Notes under the pieces: generated by a model
The model's input: only the letters and a program-made list of their open reading frames with translations
What the model was told of the DNA's origin: nothing
The model's database searches: none
Part shown: piece by piece, positions 1 through 5,344 of the stretch
Layout: every line of letters begins with the position of its first letter
How positions within the stretch are numbered: the first letter of the stretch is position 1
NCBI GenBank assembly: GCA_964416315.1
Contig: CAYQDR010000187.1
Span: forward strand, 1-5,344
Source: CAYQDR01 sp964416315
Lineage (GTDB): Bacteria > Methylomirabilota > Methylomirabilia > Rokubacteriales > DASRDR01
Direction: 5' to 3'
DNA: 5,344 bases
Position numbers and translations under genes: made by a program

Positions 1-2
1 TG

Positions 3-977
3 AGTAGCGCCGTGGTCACCCTCATCGCCGCGCTCGCGATCGGACTGCTCGCCGCAGTCTTCGTCCTGTGGCCGCTCCTCCGACGGCGGGACGACCGGCG
101 AAGGCCCGCGGCCGACGATCTGAGGGCCTCGCTCGAGGCCGAGAAGGTCCTCGCCCTCCGCGCGATCCGCGAGTTGACGTTCGACCGGGAGGCGGGCCAC
201 CTGACCGACGAAGACTACGCGGGGCTGCGGGCGCGGCACGAGGCGCGGGCGAGCGCGATCCTCAAGCGGCTCGACGAGCTCGGCCCGAGCGAGGCGGCGC
301 CCGCCGCGGCGGCCCCGGCGGCGCCGGCGCCCGCTAAGACCCGGTGGTCGCGTCACCCGCTCGCCCTGGCCGGTGGGGCCGTCGTGCTCGTCGCCTTCGG
401 CGTCGTCCTCGGGGTGCTGGTCGTCCGCTACACCCAGCCGGACCCCTCCGCGGCCACCCAGGGGCCGACCGGCGGAATGGCGGCCGCAGGAGCGATGCCC
501 GGGATGGCCGCGCCCGGCCCGGTCACCGGCGGCGAGACCGGCGGAGAGAGCGCCCGCCCACTGGCGAAGGAGATGCTCGACGGGATGCTGCGCGCGGCGC
601 ACGCGGCGCTCGACGAGGGGCGCTACCCGGAGGCGATCGCCGCGTACAAGGCCATCCTGAAGCGCGACCCGGAGAACGTCGAGGCGATCACGCACATCGG
701 GGTGATCCTCGGCGTCGCCGGTCACGCCGAGGGCGCCCTCGAGGCCTTCGACCGCGCGCTCGCCCTCAGGCCCGACGACCCGCACACCCTGTGGGACAAA
801 GCCCGGGTCCTCTACGACCTGGGCCAGGACTACGCGGGGGCCATCGCTGCCTGGGAGCGCTTCGTCAAGGTCGGGCCCCCCGGGAAGGACCGCGACGAGG
901 CCCTCGCCAAGATCCGCGAAGCCAGGGCCAGGCTCGCGGCCGCGCCCCCGGTCCGCCCCGGCGCCGCCAAGCCCTGA
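3..977 (+). CDS. ccmI: CcmI-like cytochrome c biogenesis protein with periplasmic TPR domain (start at or just outside window edge)
   Basis: Likely a CcmI/CycH-type factor, which in the Ccm cytochrome c maturation system holds apocytochrome c for haem attachment at the inner membrane. Seen, numbering from the GTG at 12: membrane helix at about residues 2-23 followed by an Arg-rich stretch; a charged helical segment (38-90) with the family-like pattern of aliphatic/Glu residues, then F-D-R-E-x-G-x-L-T-x-E-D-Y; an Ala/Pro linker (93-108); a second helix (116-139); a Gly/Ala/Pro/Met-rich linker (145-180); and about three TPR units (188-290). This two-helix layout with C-terminal TPRs is that of CcmI. 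The frame stays open upstream of 12 (Ser-Ser-Ala), and bases 1-2 are 'tg', so the true start is probably an ATG or GTG beginning one base before the window. Bases 1-3 (tga) could be the upstream gene's stop. A generic membrane-anchored TPR protein is the alternative. Family fairly sure, exact role inferred. Confidence 0.72.
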   Translation, partial: SSAVVTLIAALAIGLLAAVFVLWPLLRRRDDRRRPAADDLRASLEAEKVLALRAIRELTFDREAGHLTDEDYAGLRARHEARASAILKRLDELGPSEAAPAAAAPAAPAPAKTRWSRHPLALAGGAVVLVAFGVVLGVLVVRYTQPDPSAATQGPTGGMAAAGAMPGMAAPGPVTGGETGGESARPLAKEMLDGMLRAAHAALDEGRYPEAIAAYKAILKRDPENVEAITHIGVILGVAGHAEGALEAFDRALALRPDDPHTLWDKARVLYDLGQDYAGAIAAWERFVKVGPPGKDRDEALAKIREARARLAAAPPVRPGAAKP

Positions 978-1007
978 GCGCGCCCCGCCCCCGCGCCCCC
1001 GCCGCGC

Positions 1008-1967
1008 GTGACCGCGCCCCGCCTGGTCCGGCAGGTCGTCCTCGTGGCGGCCCTGGGCGCCGCCGTCGCGCTCGGCCTCGCGATCACGGCCAACCTCGGC
1101 GCCACGCTCGACGCCCTGGGTCGGTTTCGCTGGCGGCTCCTCCCGCTGGTGATCGCGGCCGCACTGGCCAACTGGGGTCTGCGCTTCCTCAAGTGGGACT
1201 ACTACCTCGCCTGCCTCGCGATCCCGCTGCCGCGACGCCAGAGCCTCCTCGTGTTCCTGGCCGGGTTCACGATGGCGATCAGCCCGGGCAAGCTCGGGGA
1301 GCTCCTCAAGGCGATCCTCGTGCGGGACCTCGTCGGAACGGAGCTCTCGCGGACGGCGTCGGTGGTCGTGGCCGAGCGCCTGACCGACGTGGCGGGACTC
1401 CTGGTCCTGAGCGCCCTCGGCGCGACGGTTCTGCCGCACGGCGGCCCCGTGCTCGGCGGGCTCGCGGCCGTCTTCGCCCTCACCGTCGTCGTCCTCCGGG
1501 TCCCCGGGCTCGCCGACCGCGTCCACGACGCCCTCGCGCGGGGACCGCGCCTCGCGCGCCTCGCCGAGCCGCTGCGCCTGTTCCTCGGCGCGGGCCGAGC
1601 GCTCGTCGCCCCCGGGCCGCTGGCGGTCGCCGTCTGCCTCTCGGCCGTCTCGTGGTTCTTCGAGTGCCTCGGCTTCTACCTGATCCTCCTCGGCCTCGGC
1701 GTCGAGACGTCCCTCCGCGTCCCGACCTTCACCTACGCCTTCGCGTCCCTGGCGGGCGCCGTCTCGATGCTGCCCGGGGGCCTCGGCGTCGCCGAGGCGA
1801 GCCTGACGGGCCTCCTCGTCGCCTTTGGGGTCGCGTTGCCCGAGGCGGTCGCCGCGACGCTCCTCATCCGGGCGGCGACGCTCTGGCTCGCCGTCGCCCT
1901 CGGGGTGGCGACGCTGCTCGTGGCGTTCCCGGGGGGGCCCGACGCGGCCGCGCAGCCCGCCGCCTGA
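1008..1967 (+). CDS. UPF0104 / LPG-synthase-TM family (flippase-like) integral membrane protein
   Basis: Polytopic inner-membrane protein of 319 residues, related to the membrane half of lysylphosphatidylglycerol synthase (MprF) and to stand-alone 'flippase-like' proteins. These are thought to move or modify lipid-linked substrates; the substrate here is unknown. Seen: about eight to nine hydrophobic helices (roughly 7-27, 43-60, 78-90, 124-143, 147-163, 205-228, 238-257, 264-281, 283-306) and the family's conserved stretches, S-P-G-K-L-G-E (92-98), E-R-L-T-D (123-127) and L-P-G-G-L-G-V-x-E-A (255-264). No soluble aminoacyl-transferase domain is attached, so it is not a full MprF. The start is the GTG 30 bases after the preceding stop; the next in-frame GTG (codon 13) would cut the first helix. 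No Shine-Dalgarno is visible, as the leader is nearly all C and G. It probably shares a transcript with the CcmI-like gene, and it converges on vapC with an 18-base gap. Confidence 0.85.
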   Translation: MTAPRLVRQVVLVAALGAAVALGLAITANLGATLDALGRFRWRLLPLVIAAALANWGLRFLKWDYYLACLAIPLPRRQSLLVFLAGFTMAISPGKLGELLKAILVRDLVGTELSRTASVVVAERLTDVAGLLVLSALGATVLPHGGPVLGGLAAVFALTVVVLRVPGLADRVHDALARGPRLARLAEPLRLFLGAGRALVAPGPLAVAVCLSAVSWFFECLGFYLILLGLGVETSLRVPTFTYAFASLAGAVSMLPGGLGVAEASLTGLLVAFGVALPEAVAATLLIRAATLWLAVALGVATLLVAFPGGPDAAAQPAA

Positions 1968-1985
1968 CGCGCGCCCGGCCGAGGG

Positions 1986-2387
1986 CTACCGGGTCCTCGC
2001 GGGCCGAGCGGGCAGGTGGAGCGTCAGACCGGGGACCTGCTCGAAGTGTGGATCGAGAGTGAAGACTGCACAGCGGTGTTCTAGGGCGAGGACGGCGATG
2101 ATGACGTCCGAGAGAGGAAGCGTGATGCCTTTCCGCCTGAGGGAAGCCGACAGTTCTCCGGCGCCCTTCCAGGTCGAGAACGTGGTCTCCAGGAAGCGAA
2201 GGCCGGCCAGCTTCGAGAGGATCGTGTCCGCCTCTTTCGCGGATCGACACCCCTGAAGCAGCTCGGCCAGGACCACGCCCACGAGGACCGCCTGCGCGGC
2301 TCGGATGAGATCCCGCAAAGCCCTCCGGGCGGGCTCATGGCCACCTTTGAAGTATTCGATCCAGACCGACGTATCAGCGATGACCAC
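1986..2387 (-). CDS. vapC: VapC-family PIN-domain toxin ribonuclease
   Basis: Toxin of a type II toxin-antitoxin pair. PIN-domain VapC proteins are Mg2+-dependent ribonucleases that cut tRNA or rRNA and stop translation until bound by VapB. Seen: 133 residues, the usual size, with all four acidic positions expected of the active site: Asp5 (in A-D-T-S-V-W-I), Glu42 (L-A-E-L-L-Q-G), Asp94 (P-L-S-D) and Asp112 (T-L-D-P-H-F). An active enzyme is therefore expected. The start is GTG at 2387, giving the typical M-V-I-A-D-T-S N-terminus; it lies inside the end of vapB (14-base overlap) without a clear Shine-Dalgarno, so translation is probably coupled to the antitoxin. GC is lower than in the flanking genes (60% in the line 2101-2160, hand-counted), suggesting acquisition. 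The RNA target cannot be told from sequence. Confidence 0.93.
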   Translation of the reverse strand: MVIADTSVWIEYFKGGHEPARRALRDLIRAAQAVLVGVVLAELLQGCRSAKEADTILSKLAGLRFLETTFSTWKGAGELSASLRRKGITLPLSDVIIAVLALEHRCAVFTLDPHFEQVPGLTLHLPARPARTR

Positions 2388-2613
2388 GCCAGCGCCGCTC
2401 GCGTTCCGCCTGGCTCTTCAACTCCCGCTCCTCCAGCTCGCGCCAGCCCACGTCAATGGGAACCTTACCCTCCAGCGCCAGTAACCCCTCGATCTTCCTT
2501 CGCCGGATGAACTCCGAGATAGCCAAGTGAATAGCCTCGGTCTTCGTTCCGGCCTTCGTCATCTTCATCAGCTCCTGGACCAAACCGTCATCGAGGTTCA
2601 ACGTGGTGCGCAC
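2374..2613 (-). CDS. vapB: VapB-family antitoxin (start set to inner GTG)
   Basis: Antitoxin partner of the overlapping vapC; it should neutralise the toxin and, as a dimer, bind and repress the operon's own promoter. Seen with the start at 2613: 79 residues, N-terminal strand R-T-T-L-N-L-D-D (2-9) and two helices (about 10-38, with T-K-T-E-A) forming a ribbon-helix-helix DNA-binding fold of the VapB_antitoxin type, then L-L-A-L-E-G-K (44-50) and a charged, probably extended tail (51-79) that would wrap the toxin. A longer reading from the GTG at 2622 is possible. However, that codon overlaps a strong GGAGG, which sits eight bases before the GTG at 2613, and M-R-T-T-L-N-L is the usual family N-terminus. 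Family assignment sure; start choice likely. Confidence 0.9.
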   Translation of the reverse strand: MRTTLNLDDGLVQELMKMTKAGTKTEAIHLAISEFIRRRKIEGLLALEGKVPIDVGWRELEERELKSQAERERRWRGHR

Positions 2614-2621
2614 AGGATACA

Positions 2622-2626
2622 CCTCC
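2622..2626 (-). promoter_or_regulatory. Shine-Dalgarno of vapB, deciding the start
   Basis: On the minus strand GGAGG occupies 2626 to 2622, eight bases before the GTG at 2613-2611. This is the best ribosome binding site seen in the middle block. It overlaps the alternative GTG at 2622-2620, which would be left with no spacing, so it supports initiation at 2613. Confidence 0.75.
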
Positions 2627-2639
2627 GTCGTATGTCTAA

Positions 2640-2667
2640 GATATATGCCTCACTGGGATGCAGTCAA
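2640..2667 (-). promoter_or_regulatory. Predicted sigma70-type promoter of vapBC
   Basis: Reading the minus strand, TTGACT (2667-2662) matches the -35 consensus at five of six positions. Sixteen bases later comes TATATC (2645-2640), four of six to TATAAT; an alternative -10, TATCTT (2643-2638), would have 18-base spacing. The surrounding line (2641-2700) is about 52% GC, far below the window's usual level. A transcript would begin near 2633 and give a roughly 20-base leader containing the GGAGG. Between the two boxes lies a short inverted repeat, ACTG-N5-CAGT (2652-2664 on the + strand), which could be part of a VapB operator, but it is only four bases per arm. Prediction from sequence only. 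Confidence 0.55.
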
Positions 2668-2807
2668 GTGTATGGCGAAGACGTTCCCAGACGCGAAGCT
2701 ACGAAGGCATCCACGGTGTCACCGGTGATCAAGCCGTGCGGTCGCCGATAGCGGACGAGAGGCAGCCATGCGGTTCCGACGCGCAGGTCGAAGCGGATGA
2801 CGTCCAC
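2664..2807 (-). CDS. Possible small ORF or gene remnant upstream of vapBC (47 aa, unrecognised)
   Basis: A 47-codon reading frame starts with GTG at 2807 and ends with TGA at 2664-2666. Two GGAGG motifs lie upstream on the minus strand (2821-2817, nine bases before the GTG, and 2829-2825). The peptide begins V-D-V-I-R-F-D-L-R-V and contains W-L-P-L-V-R-Y (14-20) and P-H-G-L-I (23-27). Hand-counted codon positions give GC1 about 66%, GC2 about 53% and GC3 about 70%, the order expected of a coding frame in high-GC DNA. I do not recognise a family with confidence; the R-F-D...W-x-P-x-V-R-Y...H-G pattern looks protein-like and could be the N-terminal piece of a decayed small protein. Its stop falls inside the predicted vapBC -35 box, and it would lie 50 bases upstream of vapB on the same strand. 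Length alone is not significant, so confidence is low. Confidence 0.3.
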   Translation of the reverse strand: MDVIRFDLRVGTAWLPLVRYRRPHGLITGDTVDAFVASRLGTSSPYT

Positions 2808-2836
2808 GGGTCTCCGCCTCCCCGCCTCCGAGCGCG

Positions 2837-2845
2837 TGCTATCCT
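2837..2845 (+). promoter_or_regulatory. Predicted extended -10 promoter giving a leaderless ligA transcript
   Basis: TG-N-TATCCT (2837-2845) fits an extended -10 element (TGnTATAAT, hexamer four of six). Six bases separate it from the ligA ATG at 2852, so transcription would start at or within a base or two of the initiation codon. No -35-like hexamer is visible at the usual distance (CCTCCC around 2817-2822), which an extended -10 can compensate for. The absence of any purine-rich Shine-Dalgarno before the ATG agrees with a leaderless message. Confidence 0.45.
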
Positions 2846-2851
2846 GACGCC

Positions 2852-4879
2852 ATGAGCGCGCCTGCCGCGGCGCGCCGGCGGGCGGAGGAGCTCCGCCGGC
2901 TGATCGCGCACCACGACCACCGCTACTACGTCGAGAACCGCCCGGAGACCTCCGACGCCGAGTACGACGCGCTCGTGCGCGAGCTGCGGGACCTCGAGGC
3001 CCGGCACCCGCAGCTCGTCACCCCGGACTCCCCCACGCAGCGCGTGTCGGGCCAGGTCGCCGAGGCGTTCGCGGCCGTCGAGCACCGGGTCGCGATGCTC
3101 TCGCTCGACAACGCGACCACGGCGGACGACCTCCGCGAGTTCGAGGCGCGCCTCCGGCGGGCGCTCCCCGGGGAGACCTTCGCCTACGTCTGCGAGCCCA
3201 AGGTGGATGGCCTCGGCGTCGCGCTCCTCTACGAGCGGGGCCGCTTCGTCCGGGGGGCGACCCGCGGCGACGGGCGCATGGGCGAGGAGGTCACCGCGAA
3301 CCTCAAGACGATCCGCTCGATCCCGCTCGCCGTGCGCGGGCGGCTCGCCCGGTGCGACGTCCTGGAGGTGCGCGGCGAGGTCTTCATGGAGCGGGCGAAG
3401 TTCGAGCGTCTCAACGCCCAGCTCGAAGCCGCCGGCGAGCCGGGGTTCGCGAACCCGCGAAACGCCGCGGCCGGCTCCGTGCGGCAGAAGGACCCGGCGG
3501 TGACGGCCCGCCGCCCGCTCGACATCTTCGTCTACCAGGTGAGCCACGCCGAGCCGATGCCGCTGAGGACCCATTCGGAGGTCCTCGCGGCCCTCCGGGA
3601 GGGCGGCTTCAAGACCAACCCGCGGAGCCGGCGGTGCGCCTCGATGGACGAGGTGGTCGCGACCTGCGCGGAGCTCGAGGCCGAGCGCGACCGGCTCGGG
3701 TACGAGGCCGACGGCGTGGTCGTCAAGCTGGACAGCCTCGACCAGCAACGGCGCCTCGGCGCGACCGCCCACCACCCGCGCTGGGCGATCGCGTACAAGT
3801 TCGCGGCGCAGCAAGCCACGAGCGTCGTGCGCCGCATCCTGATCAACGTCGGCCGCACCGGGGCGCTGACCCCGTCGGCGGAGCTCGACCCCGTGCGGAT
3901 CGCCGGGGCCACGATCAGCCGGGCGACCCTGCACAACGTGGACGAGATCGAGCGCCTCGATGTCCGGGAAGGCGACACGGTGGTGGTCGAGCGTGCCGGC
4001 GACGTGATCCCCCACATCGTCCGGGTCCTCGTGGAGAAACGGCCCCACGGCGTGAAGCGCTTCGTCTTCCCCGGCCGCTGCCCGGTCTGCGGCTCGGCGG
4101 CCTCTCGGCCGGAGGGGGAAGTCGTGGTGCGGTGCACGAACGCCGCGTGCCCGGCGCGCCTCAAGGAGGCGCTCTTCCACTACGGCTCGCGCGGGGCGAT
4201 GGACATCGAGCACCTGGGCGAGGCGGTCATCGACCAGCTCGTGGAGCGGAACCTGGTGCGGGACTTCGCCGACCTCTACATGCTCACGGTCCCCCAGCTC
4301 GCCGAGCTCGAGCGGCTCGCCGAGAAGTCGGCCACGAACCTGGTCAACGCGATCCAGGCGTCCAAGACCCGCGGGCTCGCCCGGCTCCTGTTCGCCCTCG
4401 GCATCCGGTACGTCGGGGAGCGGGCCGCCCGGGTCCTCGCCGACCACTTCGCGAGCATGGACCGTCTCATGACCGCGCGCCGCGAGGAGATCAACGAGAT
4501 CTACGGCATCGGCCCGCGCATCGCGGAGTCCGTCCGGCTCTTCTTCGACCAGCGGGCCAATCAGCGGGCGGTCGCGCGCCTCCGCGAGGTGGGGGTGCTC
4601 CTGGCCGAGCCGCGCGCCGCCACCGGACCGAAGCCGCTCCTGGGCAAGACGTTCGTGCTCACGGGCGGGCTCGAGCGCCTGTCCCGGGACGAGGCCAAGG
4701 AGCTGATCGTCCGCCTGGGCGGGCGCGTGACCTCCTCCGTCTCGCGGAAGACCGATTACGTCGTGGTCGGCAAGGACCCCGGGTCGAAGGCCGACGACGC
4801 CCGCCGGCTCGGGGTCGCGACGCTCGACGAGGCCGAATTTCTCCGCCTCGTCGACCGGAAGGAGGACGCGCGGCGGTGA
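2852..4879 (+). CDS. ligA: NAD+-dependent DNA ligase LigA
   Basis: Essential cytoplasmic enzyme that seals nicks in duplex DNA (Okazaki fragments, repair) using NAD+ as the AMP donor. At 675 residues it is full length for the family. Seen in order: domain Ia (about 1-70) with the NMN-site residues Y25-Y26, D35, Y38 and D39; adenylation domain (about 71-320) with catalytic Lys117 in K-V-D-G, T-R-G-D-G (137-141), E-V-R-G-E-V-F (172-178) and V-V-K-L-D (290-294); OB fold (about 322-402); four-cysteine zinc finger C410, C413, C428, C433; helix-hairpin-helix region (about 440-585, with Y-G-I-G-P at 551-555); BRCT domain (about 595-675) with S-R-K-T-D-Y-V-V-V-G. No key residue is missing. Small departures are Pro116 before the catalytic Lys and Gly122 where Ala is common. 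The ATG start agrees with the family N-terminus but has no Shine-Dalgarno. Its last bases overlap the next gene. Confidence 0.98.
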   Translation: MSAPAAARRRAEELRRLIAHHDHRYYVENRPETSDAEYDALVRELRDLEARHPQLVTPDSPTQRVSGQVAEAFAAVEHRVAMLSLDNATTADDLREFEARLRRALPGETFAYVCEPKVDGLGVALLYERGRFVRGATRGDGRMGEEVTANLKTIRSIPLAVRGRLARCDVLEVRGEVFMERAKFERLNAQLEAAGEPGFANPRNAAAGSVRQKDPAVTARRPLDIFVYQVSHAEPMPLRTHSEVLAALREGGFKTNPRSRRCASMDEVVATCAELEAERDRLGYEADGVVVKLDSLDQQRRLGATAHHPRWAIAYKFAAQQATSVVRRILINVGRTGALTPSAELDPVRIAGATISRATLHNVDEIERLDVREGDTVVVERAGDVIPHIVRVLVEKRPHGVKRFVFPGRCPVCGSAASRPEGEVVVRCTNAACPARLKEALFHYGSRGAMDIEHLGEAVIDQLVERNLVRDFADLYMLTVPQLAELERLAEKSATNLVNAIQASKTRGLARLLFALGIRYVGERAARVLADHFASMDRLMTARREEINEIYGIGPRIAESVRLFFDQRANQRAVARLREVGVLLAEPRAATGPKPLLGKTFVLTGGLERLSRDEAKELIVRLGGRVTSSVSRKTDYVVVGKDPGSKADDARRLGVATLDEAEFLRLVDRKEDARR

Positions 4880-5344
4880 GCATCTGGATCGTTCCCGTGC
4901 TCGCGGCCCTCCTGTTGGCCGCGCCGCCGGAGCAGGCGGCGCTGCTCGAGCAGCTCCGCGGCGGGACGGCCACCGAGCGGCGTGCGGCGGCGACCCGCCT
5001 GGGCGAGGTCGGGGACGGGGCCGCGACCGCCGACCTCGCGCGGGCGCTCCGCGACCCGGACGCGGCGGTCCGCGAGGGCGCGCAGGCGGCGCTCTGGGCG
5101 ATCTGGCAGCGCTCCGGCGACCGCGAGGTGGACGCGCTCCTCCAGCACGGCATCGGGCTCATGGGGCTCGGCCTGCACGAGGAGGCGGCGGCGACTTTCA
5201 CCGAGGTCATCGCGCGCGCGCCCGAGTTCGCCGAGGGGTGGAACAAGCGCGCGACCGTCTACTACCTCATGGGCGAGTACGACCGTTCCCTGGCCGACTG
5301 CGAGGAGGTGATCCGGCGCAACCCCATCCACTTCGGCGCCCTGT
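4876..5344 (+). CDS. HEAT-repeat plus TPR protein with signal peptide, truncated by window end
   Basis: An open frame begins at GTG 4876 inside the ligA stop (GTGA, four-base overlap) and runs off the right edge after 156 codons. Seen: a hydrophobic N-terminus (about 3-16, ending L-L-A-A-P-P) that reads as a signal peptide without an obvious lipobox Cys; an Ala/Arg/Glu-rich HEAT-like region (about 21-80) with R-D-P-D-A-A-V-R-E-G-A at 59-69, a typical HEAT helix junction; then TPR-like units at about 84-117 and 118-151 (N-K-R-A-T-V-Y-Y-L-M-G-E-Y at 123-135). Both repeat types are protein-binding scaffolds, so an exported adaptor role is likely but its partner is unknown. Overlap with ligA implies co-transcription and translational coupling. 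The minus-strand frames across this region have no family features and the + frame has, so the + frame is the gene. Confidence 0.85.
   Translation, partial: MSIWIVPVLAALLLAAPPEQAALLEQLRGGTATERRAAATRLGEVGDGAATADLARALRDPDAAVREGAQAALWAIWQRSGDREVDALLQHGIGLMGLGLHEEAAATFTEVIARAPEFAEGWNKRATVYYLMGEYDRSLADCEEVIRRNPIHFGAL

Noticed and set aside
1968..2015. Possible bidirectional terminator between the flippase gene and vapC
   Set aside because: Only short GC arms (for example GCCC...GGGC) with no T run on either strand; such pairings are expected by chance at this GC content.
344..2062. 572-codon + strand frame spanning the CcmI-like and flippase genes
   Set aside because: Arg/Pro/Gly/Ala-rich alternate-frame shadow crossing two recognisable genes. 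Sharing the length 572 with the ligA antisense frame is coincidence.
2630..2674. Direct repeat GTATG at 2630-2634 and 2670-2674
   Set aside because: Five bases, 40 apart, around the vapBC promoter; too short to call an operator or an insertion-site duplication.
2527..2855. Short + strand frames opposite vapB and before ligA
   Set aside because: No ribosome site or family features; they are complements of vapB and of intergenic DNA.
2729..4447. 572-codon minus-strand open frame opposite ligA
   Set aside because: Antisense shadow of a very GC-rich gene. The translation is dominated by Arg, Gly, Glu, Asp, Val and Leu without domain features, while the + frame is an intact LigA.
4659..5331. Minus-strand frames over the end of ligA and the HEAT/TPR gene
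   Set aside because: Low-complexity Arg/Ala/Ser or Arg/Glu/Leu-rich translations. The + strand holds the LigA BRCT domain and a TPR/HEAT protein with a sensible coupled start.

Overview
The window comes from a high-GC Gram-negative bacterium. Hand-counted GC in one ligA line (3001-3060) is 78%. The CcmI-like cytochrome c maturation protein, the GTG-rich start usage and the tight gene packing fit lineages such as Rokubacteria/Methylomirabilota (NC10) or high-GC delta-proteobacteria. That placement is inference from style, not a phylogenetic result.

Left block, + strand (1-1967). A CcmI-like membrane protein with a C-terminal TPR domain starts at or just before the window edge. It probably overlaps an upstream gene by an NTGA junction and so may be the last ccm-type gene of an operon. 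After 30 bases comes a polytopic membrane protein of the UPF0104 / lysylphosphatidylglycerol-synthase-TM (flippase-like) family.

Middle block, - strand (1986-2807). A type II toxin-antitoxin pair, vapB-vapC, points toward the flippase gene, with a 14-base overlap between antitoxin and toxin. A good Shine-Dalgarno moves the antitoxin start to the inner GTG at 2613, and a recognisable -35/-10 pair lies upstream. The block is visibly poorer in GC (52-60% in sampled lines) than its flanks, consistent with later acquisition. Immediately upstream is a possible 47-residue small ORF or gene remnant (2664-2807).

Right block, + strand (2852-5344). A complete NAD+-dependent DNA ligase (LigA, 675 aa) has all its domains. 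It has no Shine-Dalgarno, and an extended -10 sits at a distance that would make its mRNA leaderless. Its stop overlaps (GTGA) the start of a probable exported HEAT/TPR-repeat protein that runs off the right edge.

There is no stretch over 300 bases without a gene. No tRNA, rRNA, CRISPR array, insertion sequence or convincing intrinsic terminator was seen. I see no undescribed multi-gene system. The items most worth a second look are the small ORF beside vapBC, the leaderless ligA start and the truncated HEAT/TPR gene coupled to ligA.
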